Assembly: GCA_020630475.1 (NCBI GenBank) | Contig: JAHDBI010000009.1 | Span: forward strand, 1-59,087 | Origin: Saprospiraceae bacterium | GTDB lineage: Bacteria; Bacteroidota; Bacteroidia; Chitinophagales; Saprospiraceae | Length of the DNA: 59,087 nucleotides | Reading direction: 5' to 3' | Part shown: positions 26,061 through 35,647 of the stretch, piece by piece | Numbering within the stretch: position 1 is the stretch's first letter | Layout of the letters: the number at the start of each line of letters is the position of its first letter | The notes under the pieces: model-generated | The model's input: the letters and a program-made list of their open reading frames with translations, nothing else | Told to the model about the DNA's origin: nothing | Databases searched by the model: none | Made by a program: the position numbers and the translations under genes

Positions 26061-28375
26061 AGGCTTATTTAGATATAGATCCTTGGAGGATCATTGAAAG
26101 TGGTTTACACAAGAAGGACCAAAAGGTTTCAGAAAGTGTTTTTAGTATAGGAAATGGAAACTTTGGACAAAGAGGAAATTTTGAAGAGAGCTATTCTGGT
26201 GAGACTCTTTCAGGAAATTATGTGGCAGGCATTTACTACCCAGATAAAACAAGAGTTGGCTGGTGGAAAAATGGCTACCCTGAATATTTTGCTAAAGTCC
26301 TCAATGCATGCAATTGGATTGATTTAAAACTAAGTTTGGGCGATGAAGTCCTCGATTTAAATCACGTAAAATCTTTGGATCAATTTCGAAGATGTCTGGA
26401 TATGAAAACGGGCATTTTAAGTCGAACTTTTGAAGTGACCCTACACAATGATGCTAAAGTCACAGTTGAATCTGAACGCTTTTGCTCGATGGCAGACAAT
26501 GAGTTAGCAGCCATGCGTTACAACGTGAGCGTTCAGAATTTTAATGGTCCAATATCATTTCAGACTCAACTAGATAATGATGTTTTAAATGAAGACTCCA
26601 ATTACGATGAACAATTCTGGCTGGCTTCTCAAGTGCATACTGATAAAGAGTTTTTATTTGTTCAGGCCAAAACCAAAAAAACTAATTTCCATGTAGCTAC
26701 GGCGTCCAAAGATCAACTTAAAATAAATGAGCAGATGGTTTCACTTGAGGATAAGCAAAATCTCCTAAGTGTAGGACACCACCACACACTTAACTGTGAG
26801 GGAACAGCTCAATTAGAATTTAGTAGAACGGTTTGTATTGTTTCAGATTTAAATCACGCTAAGGCGGAGCAATTTGATTATTGCATGGACAAGCTTAGAA
26901 AAGCAAAGGCATACCAAGAGTTAAAAAACGATCATGCCGATTATTGGAAGAACAAATGGGAAGAGATGGATATCACCATTGAAGGAGATGATTCGGCCCA
27001 GCAGGGAATTAGATTCAACATCTTCCAACTTTACCAAACCTATACTGGTCATGATCATAGATTAAATATCGGCCCTAAAGGTTTTACCGGAGAAAAATAT
27101 GGTGGAAGTACCTATTGGGACACCGAAGCCTATTGCATCCCATTCTACTTAGGAACGAGTGACAGAAATATTGCAAGAAACCTGCTTATTTACCGTCATT
27201 TCCATTTGGCGAAAGCCATAGAAAACGCACAAAAACTTGGCCTAAAGAATGGTGCTGCGCTCTACCCTATGGTGACTATGAATGGCGAAGAATGCCATAA
27301 CGAATGGGAGATCACCTTTGAAGAAATTCATAGAAATGGTGCCATTGCCTATGCGATTTTTGACTACATACGATATACCAATGATCAGCAATACCTATTG
27401 GAATACGGCTTAGAAGTCCTCATTGGAATTGCCCGATTTTGGGCTGAAAGAGTTAATTATTCGAAAGACAAAAACGCCTTTGTCATATTAGGCGTCACGG
27501 GTCCAAATGAATATGAAAACAACGTCAACAATAACTGGTACACGAATTACATAGCCCAATGGTGCTTGAAATATTGCAGTGAAAGTATACATTGGGCGAA
27601 AGCCAAATCAGAAAAGCGTGCTCAAGAGATCCTCTCTAAATTATCTTTCGATGAAAACAAGGAATTAACATCATGGAAGGAAATCGTGGAGAACATCTAT
27701 TTGCCAGAAGATAAAGAAAGAGACATATTCCTCCAACAAGATGGTTTTCTCGACAAAGATATTATTCAGGTTGGAAATCTACCAGAGGAAGACAGACCCT
27801 TAAATCAGAAATGGTCTTGGGACAAAATTCTTAGGAGCTGTTTTATTAAGCAAGCCGATGTTTTACAAGGGCTTTACTTCTTTGAAGATCAATTTACAGA
27901 AAAGCAACTTAGAAATAATTTTGAATTTTATGAGCCATTGACGGTCCATGAATCGTCTCTTTCCCCTTGTATTCACTCCATTCTTGCTTCAAGATTAAAT
28001 CTAAAGGACAAGGCTTACGAAATGTATTTACGTACATCTAGATTAGACTTAGATGATTACAACAATGATACGGAAGACGGATGTCATATTACAAGTATGG
28101 CCGGAACATGGATGTCTATTGTAAAAGGATTTGTCGGCCAACGAATTAAGGATAATAAACTTTGGATAGCACCCAATATTCCTGACGCTTGGAAGTCCAT
28201 CAAATTCAAGCTTAATTGGCAACAAAGAAAAATAGATTTAAACATTACTTCATCTGAGATTAGCCTTAACTTAATCGAAGGTGAGGATATGGATTGCTAT
28301 ATTTATAACTCATTGATTTCCCTTTCGGGGAATGCACAAGTAACCGTCAAAAATGAGCTGTTACATAAAACATAA
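26057..28375 (+). CDS. malP: GH65 glycoside phosphorylase, probably maltose phosphorylase
   Basis: 772 residues, the family's usual length. An N-terminal beta-sandwich is followed by an (alpha/alpha)6 barrel with the substrate signature YWDTEAYCIPFYL (about 353-365) and the catalytic-acid motif VTGPNEYENNVNNNWYTN with Glu485, then small C-terminal beta domains. It phosphorolyses maltose to glucose and beta-glucose-1-phosphate. The GPNEYENNVNNNW version is what I associate with true maltose phosphorylases; trehalose or kojibiose specificity cannot be excluded by eye. It is translationally coupled to pgmB. Two GGCGAAAGCC elements lie in this gene. Confidence 0.9.
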   Translation: MKAYLDIDPWRIIESGLHKKDQKVSESVFSIGNGNFGQRGNFEESYSGETLSGNYVAGIYYPDKTRVGWWKNGYPEYFAKVLNACNWIDLKLSLGDEVLDLNHVKSLDQFRRCLDMKTGILSRTFEVTLHNDAKVTVESERFCSMADNELAAMRYNVSVQNFNGPISFQTQLDNDVLNEDSNYDEQFWLASQVHTDKEFLFVQAKTKKTNFHVATASKDQLKINEQMVSLEDKQNLLSVGHHHTLNCEGTAQLEFSRTVCIVSDLNHAKAEQFDYCMDKLRKAKAYQELKNDHADYWKNKWEEMDITIEGDDSAQQGIRFNIFQLYQTYTGHDHRLNIGPKGFTGEKYGGSTYWDTEAYCIPFYLGTSDRNIARNLLIYRHFHLAKAIENAQKLGLKNGAALYPMVTMNGEECHNEWEITFEEIHRNGAIAYAIFDYIRYTNDQQYLLEYGLEVLIGIARFWAERVNYSKDKNAFVILGVTGPNEYENNVNNNWYTNYIAQWCLKYCSESIHWAKAKSEKRAQEILSKLSFDENKELTSWKEIVENIYLPEDKERDIFLQQDGFLDKDIIQVGNLPEEDRPLNQKWSWDKILRSCFIKQADVLQGLYFFEDQFTEKQLRNNFEFYEPLTVHESSLSPCIHSILASRLNLKDKAYEMYLRTSRLDLDDYNNDTEDGCHITSMAGTWMSIVKGFVGQRIKDNKLWIAPNIPDAWKSIKFKLNWQQRKIDLNITSSEISLNLIEGEDMDCYIYNSLISLSGNAQVTVKNELLHKT
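27208..27217 (+). repeat. GGCGAAAGCC element 7
   Basis: In the GH65 gene, sense, Ala-Lys-Ala frame (residues 385-387). Flanks CATTT and ATAGA. Confidence 0.85.
27595..27604 (+). repeat. GGCGAAAGCC element 8
   Basis: In the GH65 gene, sense, Ala-Lys-Ala frame. Flanks CATTG and AAATC. Confidence 0.85.
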
Positions 28376-28381
28376 TTTGTC

Positions 28382-29782
28382 ATGAAAAACTTATTTATTC
28401 TACTGTTAATGCTTGCCACCCTAGCTCAATGTAAAAATGAAGCAACAAAAGCAAGTGATGAGCAACAGGTAAGTACGACAAGTGCCAAGGATAAAAGTGA
28501 AGCAGGTGATCTTCCTTCTTGGGCAAAAAATGCCAACATCTACGAAGTCAACCTCAGACAGTATACTCTGGAGGGCACTTTTAATTCCTTTAACGGAGAA
28601 TTAGCAAGGTTAAAAAATATGGGTGTTGATATTCTATGGTTTATGCCAATACATGAAGTGTCAAAAACTAAAAGAAAAGGGACTTTAGGAAGTTATTATG
28701 CCGTCACTGATTACAAAGGAGTTAACCCTGAGCACGGAACCATGCAAGATTTTAAAAACATGGTGGATTCTATCCACGCTCATGACATGAGAATCATTAT
28801 TGATTGGGTTCCAAACCATACGGGCTGGGATAATTCTTGGATTAAAGATCATCCTGAGTGGTACACTCGAGATAAGGATGGCAATGTCATAGATCCTATT
28901 GATCCAGGTACCGGAGAATCTTGGGGATGGACGGATGTTGCCGATCTAAATTATGATAACAAGGACATGCGTCGAGCGATGATCGATGCCATGAAATTTT
29001 GGGTTAGTGAAAATAAAATTGACGGCTTTAGATGTGACGTAGCCCACAACGTTCCTCAAGACTTTTGGGATGAAGCGAGTAAAGAATTATTTGCTCTTGG
29101 AGAAATTTACATGTTAGCTGAGTCTGAGGTAACAAGCCACAGAAATTCGGGAGCTTTTCATACTACCTACGGTTGGAGTTTTCATCATTTAATGAATGAG
29201 ATTGCGAAAGGAGAAAAAGGACCTTCAGATATTGTTTCTTGGATAAAAGAAGATGGAAGCAAATTCAATCAAGGATTTCACATGCATTTCACTTCTAATC
29301 ACGATGAAAATAGTTGGAGCGGTACAGAATTTGAAAGAATGGGAGATGCACATAAGGCCTTGGCGGTGCTGTCGTATACCTTTCAAGGAATTCCATTGGT
29401 TTATAGTGGGCAAGAAGAACCATTAACAAAGCGTCTAGAATTTTTCGAAAAAGACGTCATCCCTTTTGATAGTTATAAATACCAAAAGTTTTACCAAACC
29501 TTGAACAACTTAAAGCACGAAAATGAAGCTCTATGGAATGGCAAGTATGGTGGTGAAATTCAAATCATAGAATCGGACAAAAAGGTATTTGGATTTGAAA
29601 GAGAGAAAAATGGCAACCGTGTGGTTTGCTTTATAAACTTAAGTGGAGAAACTCAAGGAGTAGAAATACAAGGGCATTATAGCGGAATTAAAGATGTATT
29701 TACCGGGGAATCTTATCATTGGCACGAAGGAGATAAATTAGTGATAGATCCATGGTCATATATTGTATGTTCAAACAACTAA
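28382..29782 (+). CDS. GH13 alpha-amylase-family lipoprotein
   Basis: 466 residues. The signal peptide ends in the lipobox LAQC (Cys17), followed by a low-complexity linker, so the enzyme is membrane-tethered. The GH13 barrel shows DWVPNHTGWD, DGFRCDVAHNVP (nucleophile Asp219), MLAESEV (acid Glu247) and TSNHDENSW (Asp308); a small all-beta domain closes the protein. It probably trims maltodextrins to maltose for the phosphorylase. It starts six bases after the GH65 gene. No SusC/SusD pair is nearby, so uptake of large starch fragments must use other loci if it occurs. Confidence 0.93.
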   Translation: MKNLFILLLMLATLAQCKNEATKASDEQQVSTTSAKDKSEAGDLPSWAKNANIYEVNLRQYTLEGTFNSFNGELARLKNMGVDILWFMPIHEVSKTKRKGTLGSYYAVTDYKGVNPEHGTMQDFKNMVDSIHAHDMRIIIDWVPNHTGWDNSWIKDHPEWYTRDKDGNVIDPIDPGTGESWGWTDVADLNYDNKDMRRAMIDAMKFWVSENKIDGFRCDVAHNVPQDFWDEASKELFALGEIYMLAESEVTSHRNSGAFHTTYGWSFHHLMNEIAKGEKGPSDIVSWIKEDGSKFNQGFHMHFTSNHDENSWSGTEFERMGDAHKALAVLSYTFQGIPLVYSGQEEPLTKRLEFFEKDVIPFDSYKYQKFYQTLNNLKHENEALWNGKYGGEIQIIESDKKVFGFEREKNGNRVVCFINLSGETQGVEIQGHYSGIKDVFTGESYHWHEGDKLVIDPWSYIVCSNN

Positions 29783-29783
29783 T

Positions 29784-31298
29784 ATGAAAAAACCTCGGTT
29801 AAGCTTTTGGGAAATTTGGAATATGAGCTTTGGGTTCCTAGGAATCCAGATGGGCTTTGGATTACAAATTGGAAATGTCAGTCGTATTTTTCAAACCCTT
29901 GATGCTGATGCCGAAAAACTAGCAATTTATTGGTTAGCTGGCCCTGTAACGGGCTTAATTGTCCAACCCATCATAGGGTACTTATCCGATAGAACGTGGA
30001 GTCCAAAATGGGGGCGGCGACGTCCTTATTTCTTTTTAGGATCTGTTCTCGCAGCATTATCATTGTTGATTATGCCTAATTCTCCGCACTTGTGGGTGGC
30101 TGTTGGAATGCTATGGATTATGGATTCGAGCTTTAATATTTCTATGGAGCCGTTTCGAGCTTATGTTGGAGATATGCTACCCTCCAGTCAAAGGACAATG
30201 GGCTTTGCGATGCAGAGCTTCTTTATTGGAATAGGTGCCGTGATTGCTTCTGCCCTACCGTATGTCTTTCATAATGTGTTTGACATTAGCAATACGGCTG
30301 CTGAGGGGGTCATTCCCGACTCGGTAAAATGGTCGTTTTATGTTGGAGCTGGGGCATTTTTCTTTGCCGTTTTATATACCGTTTTAAAATCAAAAGAATA
30401 TAGTCCTGAGGAATTAGAAGCCTTTGATCAAGATCCTAACGAATCAGAATTTGTTTCAGGAATACAACTAGAAACCATAAAAAAGCAATTCCCTTTGGGA
30501 TCCGTCGTGAGTCTATTGGGGGCCATTGCGTCTTTCTTAGTTTACTATTACAAAGCAGATAAAGAACTCTATGTAATTACTGTTGGCACAATCATCATTG
30601 GCTTCTTGTTTTTGAGTTCTGGAATAATGCAAAAGAATGGAGAGATAAAATCCGGTTTCACCTCCATGATCAATGATTTTCAAACCATGCCGAAAACAAT
30701 GAAACAATTGGCTCCGGTTCAATTTTTTTCGTGGTTTGCGCTTTTCGCGATGTGGATATACACTACTTCTGCGGTCACGGAATACATCTATGGAAGTACG
30801 GATACGCAGTCGCAAGCTTATAATGATGGTGCCGATTGGGTTTCAATATGTTTTGGAATGTACAATTTAATCGCAGCTCTCGTCGCATTTTTACTCCCTA
30901 TTCTTGCTGCCAAGACAAGTCGAAAATTAACCCACACTTTATGTTTAGTCATGGGGGGATTGGGTCTTGTATCCATTTATTTTATACGTGATCCTAACTT
31001 ACTGTTGCTTTCCATGGTTGGAGTTGGGGTTGCTTGGGCTTCGATTTTATCCATGCCTTATGCGATTTTGACAGGTAGCCTTCCATCCAAGAAAATGGGA
31101 TATTATATGGGGATTTTCAACTTTTTTATTGTTATTCCACAAATGGTTGCAGCCTCTGTCCTTGGATTTATACTTTCCAATTTTTTCGAGAAGGCTACAT
31201 TATCAGCCTTGGTCATTGGAGGTATTTCGTTTTTCATTGCAGCCGCGATGACACTTATGGTTAAAGATGAGGACTCCTTAGACTCCCTAACTGAATAA
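29784..31298 (+). CDS. MFS sugar transporter, probable maltose permease
   Basis: 504 residues from the ATG at 29784, one base after the amylase stop; an earlier in-frame GTG-like start would overlap the amylase end. About 12 transmembrane segments are visible. The loop motif SDRTWSPKWGRRRPYF is typical of the GPH/SUC-type and SLC45-like sugar:cation symporters, and the early FLGIQMGFGLQIGNVSRIF fits bacterial maltose transporters of this group. It would carry maltose across the inner membrane to the cytoplasmic phosphorylase. It is the last gene of the operon; I see no strong hairpin after its stop. Confidence 0.88.
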   Translation: MKKPRLSFWEIWNMSFGFLGIQMGFGLQIGNVSRIFQTLDADAEKLAIYWLAGPVTGLIVQPIIGYLSDRTWSPKWGRRRPYFFLGSVLAALSLLIMPNSPHLWVAVGMLWIMDSSFNISMEPFRAYVGDMLPSSQRTMGFAMQSFFIGIGAVIASALPYVFHNVFDISNTAAEGVIPDSVKWSFYVGAGAFFFAVLYTVLKSKEYSPEELEAFDQDPNESEFVSGIQLETIKKQFPLGSVVSLLGAIASFLVYYYKADKELYVITVGTIIIGFLFLSSGIMQKNGEIKSGFTSMINDFQTMPKTMKQLAPVQFFSWFALFAMWIYTTSAVTEYIYGSTDTQSQAYNDGADWVSICFGMYNLIAALVAFLLPILAAKTSRKLTHTLCLVMGGLGLVSIYFIRDPNLLLLSMVGVGVAWASILSMPYAILTGSLPSKKMGYYMGIFNFFIVIPQMVAASVLGFILSNFFEKATLSALVIGGISFFIAAAMTLMVKDEDSLDSLTE

Positions 31299-31301
31299 TA
31301 C

Positions 31302-31332
31302 TTTTACAGAATCAACTAAATCTGTATCTTTG
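31302..31332 (+). promoter_or_regulatory. Promoter of the TlpA-like lipoprotein gene
   Basis: TATCTTTG at 31325-31332 is an exact -7 box; TTTT at 31302-31305 sits 19 bases upstream as a three-of-four -33 match. The start codon is 83 bases beyond. Confidence 0.55.
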
Positions 31333-31414
31333 CATGATGATTTTCTATATGTGATAATCTAAACAATAATAGACATGACGTCGTTTGTTTATTTAAAGAA
31401 AAAATAAAGTTTAA

Positions 31415-32518
31415 ATGAAATACACACATTACATATTCTGTTTTTTGATTTTCGGGCTTTTTACTTCTTGTGCTACAAAAAGTAACGGCGTAAATGGAAC
31501 AATCACTAACGCCAATGAAATGAGCATATACTTTGACAAAACTGCCTTGAATAGCGCATTCGAAGTACTAGAACAATCAAAAACAGATGCTTCCGGAAAT
31601 TTTAGTTTTAAAATGCCAGAAAACTTGACTCCTGGTTTATATAAGGTCCGAGTCGGGGCTCGAAATATTGAGTTGATTTTAGAGGGGAACGAAACTAACG
31701 TTGTCATTACCGGAGACCTAAATAACCTAGCTAAATTTGACTTAGACATTCAAGGTTCGCCCTTAAGCGCACAATATATGGGATACTTAAAGGATTACGC
31801 ATCCAAAAAGATAAACCCAAATGAAGTTGCCAACATCTTGCAAAACGAAGCAGACCCACGAGTGGCTGCATTAATGGCCACTAGAATGTATGGAGCAAGT
31901 GCAAACTTTGCTGCTATGCATAGAGTTGTGTTAGATCGTTTGAAAAAAGAGCAGCCAGGTTCAAGTTTACTTTCGGATTATGAACCCATGGTCGTCTCTA
32001 TAGAAAAGCAAGTAAAAGCTCGACAAAGTCAACAAAAAATCAAAATCGGCCAGATGGCTCCTGAGATTGCTTTAGAAGATCCAAATGGTAAAGTCAAAAA
32101 GCTTTCTGATCTAAAAGGCAAAATCGTCTTAATAGACTTTTGGGCGAGCTGGTGTGGACCGTGTAGAAAAGCTAATCCTAAGGTAGTAGACACTTACCAC
32201 AAATATAAAGATCAAGGTTTTACTGTTTATAGCGTCTCGTTGGATGGATTAGATTCTAGAACTAAAGCGAGATACAAAACTCCGGAACAAGTGGATGCTC
32301 AAATGCAAAGAAGTAAAGAAAGATGGCTTGGAGCAATTGCACAGGATAAGTTAGTTTGGGATACCCACGTGAGTGATTTGAAAAAATGGGAATGTGAACC
32401 AGCGAAAGAATATGGTGTGCGTTCGATTCCTCAAACCTTCTTAGTGGATAGAGATGGCAAGATAGCTGCCGTTAATCCAAGATATGACCTAGAGTCTCAA
32501 GTCAAGCAATTACTTTAA
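31415..32518 (+). CDS. TlpA-like thioredoxin-fold lipoprotein
   Basis: 367 residues. The lipobox is FTSC (Cys19). The N-terminal part, SNGVNGTITNANEMSIYFDK, is the DUF4369-type beta domain common in Bacteroidota lipoproteins. The C-terminal TlpA/AhpC domain has WASWCGPCRKANP with the redox pair Cys247/Cys250 and the cis-Pro loop RSIPQTFLVDRDG. It probably reduces or isomerises disulfides of envelope proteins. Its stop overlaps the stop of the convergent methyltransferase gene by four bases. Confidence 0.88.
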   Translation: MKYTHYIFCFLIFGLFTSCATKSNGVNGTITNANEMSIYFDKTALNSAFEVLEQSKTDASGNFSFKMPENLTPGLYKVRVGARNIELILEGNETNVVITGDLNNLAKFDLDIQGSPLSAQYMGYLKDYASKKINPNEVANILQNEADPRVAALMATRMYGASANFAAMHRVVLDRLKKEQPGSSLLSDYEPMVVSIEKQVKARQSQQKIKIGQMAPEIALEDPNGKVKKLSDLKGKIVLIDFWASWCGPCRKANPKVVDTYHKYKDQGFTVYSVSLDGLDSRTKARYKTPEQVDAQMQRSKERWLGAIAQDKLVWDTHVSDLKKWECEPAKEYGVRSIPQTFLVDRDGKIAAVNPRYDLESQVKQLL

Positions 32519-33273
32519 GACTTGCTCGTGAGCAAATGGCAAACGATTCCGGTTGCCACCGCTACATTTAAAGATTCAGCTACCCGGCCTTTTGCGCCGG
32601 GTATTTTTACTTTACGATCAACCATATTTAGTATACTCTTTTTAACACCATTGCCTTCATTGCCCATAATGAGTAAAAAATCTCCCGAGAGATCATGAGG
32701 TAAGGCCTCACCATCTAAAGCTGTCGCGATGCTAGGTACTTTCAATTGATCGCTGAATAATTCAAAATCCTGTGTCAACAAATTTAAATTACTGAAACTA
32801 CCCATGCTAGATTGTAGGGTTTTAGAGTTATAAAAATCAGCTGAATTAGAAGATCTAATCACGTTCTTAATACCGTACCAATCCGCAATACGTAGAATAG
32901 CTCCAACATTTCCAGGATCTTGAACCTCATCTAAATAAATAGATTTAGTCCCATTAATTAACATTATATTAAATTCGGTCACCTCCATTTTTAACACTAA
33001 TATTATTTCTGAAGGCGTTTTAAAAGCACTGAGTTCTTTAATATCTTTGGGCTCAGCAATCAATATCTTATCCCGATGATGCTCCTGAAATTCTGTATGT
33101 TTTGACATCCAGGATTCAGTGACAATAATATGCTCTATGTTTGGGTTTTCTTGCTCAAATAAAGCGTATGCAGTTTTTTCGCCTTCAACGAGATAAATAT
33201 TATACTTTTGTCTATACTTGGCGTATTTGAGTGAAGCGAATAGTTTTTTTTTATTTTTCGATAATGTGAGCAT
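32515..33273 (-). CDS. TrmH/SpoU-family RNA 2'-O-methyltransferase
   Basis: 252 residues from the ATG at 33273; an N-terminal extension in the same frame is unlike the family. The substrate-binding N-domain contains KYRQKYNIYLVEGEK. The SPOUT knot follows, with YLDEVQDPGNVGAILRIADW, LLIMGNEGNGVKKSILNMVD and VAESLNVAVATGIVCHLL, the three SpoU motifs. It methylates rRNA or tRNA with AdoMet; the target is not readable. Its start codon overlaps that of divergent tamL (CATG), so its promoter must lie in tamL coding DNA. Codons 8-10 contain an A9 run. Confidence 0.9.
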   Translation of the reverse strand: MLTLSKNKKKLFASLKYAKYRQKYNIYLVEGEKTAYALFEQENPNIEHIIVTESWMSKHTEFQEHHRDKILIAEPKDIKELSAFKTPSEIILVLKMEVTEFNIMLINGTKSIYLDEVQDPGNVGAILRIADWYGIKNVIRSSNSADFYNSKTLQSSMGSFSNLNLLTQDFELFSDQLKVPSIATALDGEALPHDLSGDFLLIMGNEGNGVKKSILNMVDRKVKIPGAKGRVAESLNVAVATGIVCHLLTSKS

Positions 33274-35647
33274 GCCTAAAAGTAAATGGATAGGATTGAA
33301 AGGAGTAGGAATTAGTAGTAATATTTTGTTACTACTACAACTTATTTGTTTCGGATTTTTAATCAGTTCATGTTCAACAGGTAAATATTTAGGTGAGGAT
33401 GAATCTTTATTAAAGAAGAATAAGCTCAAACTAGAAACCCAATTAAATCAGGAAGCAGAAGATGCACTTCGCTTCGAACTCTCCACCTTCTATAGACAAA
33501 AACCCAACTCAACCTTCATGTTTTTATTCCCAAGGGAGTGGTACTACTTTGTCAATGAAGGAGATTCATCATGGTATAATAATTGGGCGAGAAACTCACT
33601 CGGTGAAAAACCAAGCATCTTTCTAGAGTCCGAATCCTATAAAACTGCGGAGTCGATGCAAAATTATCTGCGCAATAAAAAAGGGTTCTATAATGCTGAA
33701 GTGGACTATTCTGTTTCTACTCAAAACAAAAAGACCACTGTCAAATATGAAGTGGATACCAAAGAACAGTATACCATTGCCTCCATTGATTATATCGGTG
33801 AGGATGAGCCATTAGTTTCACTGGTAAAATCATTGAGTGGCGATTCTAAACTAAAAGAAGGAACCCCGATAGATGCCCTAGCTTTTGATATTGAAAAAGG
33901 TAGAATCACTACTGAGCTTCAAAATTTGGGTTATGCTAATTTTGTTCCCAACTACATCAACATCATTGGAGATAGTACTAATTACGACCATGCCATAGAT
34001 ATTCTCATTGAGATTCGCAATCCGGGTGTGGATCAAAAACATAAGAAATATGTCGTCGGAGATGTAAATGTTTTTACCGACTACTATCAAGGTCAAAATA
34101 GAGAGGATTTAATCTCAAAAGAAATGCATGGCCTTATTTTCAAGCGTGCATCAAAGAATTATAGTGTTCGCCCTTCTCGTTTAAACGAACGTATTTTTAT
34201 TAAATCGGGAGACTTATACAGAAAGGATAAACAAAACAAATCATTTAGGAAGCTCTCTACCCTAGAACCTTTTCGATTCATTAATATTTCTCCAAGTCTA
34301 AGCGCAAAGTCGGATTCTATCATTGACATCAATATATTCCTTACTCCCTATAATAAAAGATGGGTTTCTGATACTGGGGTGAATTTATTTTACTCCTCCA
34401 TCTCTGCCTCAGGTCGACGATTATTTGGATTTTCCTTAGATGCTGCCTTGAAAAACCGAAATATGTTTGGAGGCGCCGAACTCTTTAGTGTGAACGGAGA
34501 ATTAGGATATGAATTTGACTTTAGTCCAGTTGTCAGAACTTCCGCAATTACTGGAAACTTACAAGCCAATTTAGAAATTCCTAAAGTCATAGATCCTATT
34601 CGAGGAATTTTTCTTTTGAACAAACTGGGTATCATTTCAGATAAAAACAACAAACTATTCAGATCTGAAAGTACCACGAAGATGTCTCTTGGTTATAACC
34701 AAACCAATATTATTGACTTCTACAATTTAAGATCTGTGAGTGCTTCGTTCGGTTACGACTTTAGACCTAATGCTCGAAATACTTTTGTTTTTAAAACCAC
34801 GGGAATCAACTTTAATGATTTTCAGCTTAAACAGAACTTCCTAAATAACATTCAAAATAACCCACTTATTCTGAATAGTTTTGAATCTAATCTTTTCACT
34901 GGATTCTTATTTAATAGCTTAACTCATTTATACAGTTCCAAAAAGAAACCAAATGGATTTTCTTGGGCTCAAATTTCTAATTTTGAAATTTCGGGCTGGG
35001 AGTTGCTTTTAGCGAATGAAATCATAGACCCGAATCAACAGTGGAAATTCAACAATTTTGACTACGCGCAATTCATCAAGTTTGAATTTGACACAAGATT
35101 ATACAAAGACCTTACAGCAGGCTCGAGTCTTGCTTTTAGATTCAATACGGGATTAGCGATTCCGTTGCGCGAGGATCAAGCTGTACCCTTTAACAGACAA
35201 TTTTATGTCGGTGGACCAAATAGTATTAGAGCTTGGCAATTACGAGAGTTAGGTCCGGGTTCACATAGTGACTTACTATTAAATCCAATTGACAAACAAC
35301 TCTTTTATCAGCAAGGTGATATTAAGCTTGAAGCAAATCTTGAATATAGATTTGATATATTTTGGCTCATAGAAGGTGCATTCTTTTTTGATGCAGGAAA
35401 CGTATGGACAAGGAGATTTGACGATACCCGATTAGGCGCAAAATTCAGCGGAGATTTTTACAAGGAGATTGCAGTAGGTACAGGCTGGGGAATCCGTTGG
35501 GACCTCAACTATTTCCTCATAAGATTTGATTTTGGTTATAGACTTAGAAATCCTTTCCCTGATCCAGTCCATGGAAATTATTGGCAACCCTTGAGTAATT
35601 TCAAGTTCTTAGGAAACGTCAATGTCGCGATTAACTATCCGTTTTAG
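33272..35647 (+). CDS. tamL: TamL-like Omp85 lipoprotein
   Basis: 791 residues from the ATG at 33272. The N-terminus is a long lipoprotein signal peptide with Cys34 in LISSC, followed by STGKYLGEDESLLKKNK, which I recognise from the Bacteroidota lipoprotein version of TamA. POTRA-like repeats occupy about 50-330, then a 16-strand Omp85 barrel with FNRQFYVGGPNSIRAWQLRELGPG (the conserved L6 region) and a terminal strand ending YPF. It should partner TamB for outer-membrane assembly or lipid flow; tamB is present at 12.8-17.7 kb. Its last 17 bases overlap the end of convergent nth. A TTG at the head of the hydrophobic core is an alternative start. Confidence 0.88.
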   Translation: MPKSKWIGLKGVGISSNILLLLQLICFGFLISSCSTGKYLGEDESLLKKNKLKLETQLNQEAEDALRFELSTFYRQKPNSTFMFLFPREWYYFVNEGDSSWYNNWARNSLGEKPSIFLESESYKTAESMQNYLRNKKGFYNAEVDYSVSTQNKKTTVKYEVDTKEQYTIASIDYIGEDEPLVSLVKSLSGDSKLKEGTPIDALAFDIEKGRITTELQNLGYANFVPNYINIIGDSTNYDHAIDILIEIRNPGVDQKHKKYVVGDVNVFTDYYQGQNREDLISKEMHGLIFKRASKNYSVRPSRLNERIFIKSGDLYRKDKQNKSFRKLSTLEPFRFINISPSLSAKSDSIIDINIFLTPYNKRWVSDTGVNLFYSSISASGRRLFGFSLDAALKNRNMFGGAELFSVNGELGYEFDFSPVVRTSAITGNLQANLEIPKVIDPIRGIFLLNKLGIISDKNNKLFRSESTTKMSLGYNQTNIIDFYNLRSVSASFGYDFRPNARNTFVFKTTGINFNDFQLKQNFLNNIQNNPLILNSFESNLFTGFLFNSLTHLYSSKKKPNGFSWAQISNFEISGWELLLANEIIDPNQQWKFNNFDYAQFIKFEFDTRLYKDLTAGSSLAFRFNTGLAIPLREDQAVPFNRQFYVGGPNSIRAWQLRELGPGSHSDLLLNPIDKQLFYQQGDIKLEANLEYRFDIFWLIEGAFFFDAGNVWTRRFDDTRLGAKFSGDFYKEIAVGTGWGIRWDLNYFLIRFDFGYRLRNPFPDPVHGNYWQPLSNFKFLGNVNVAINYPF

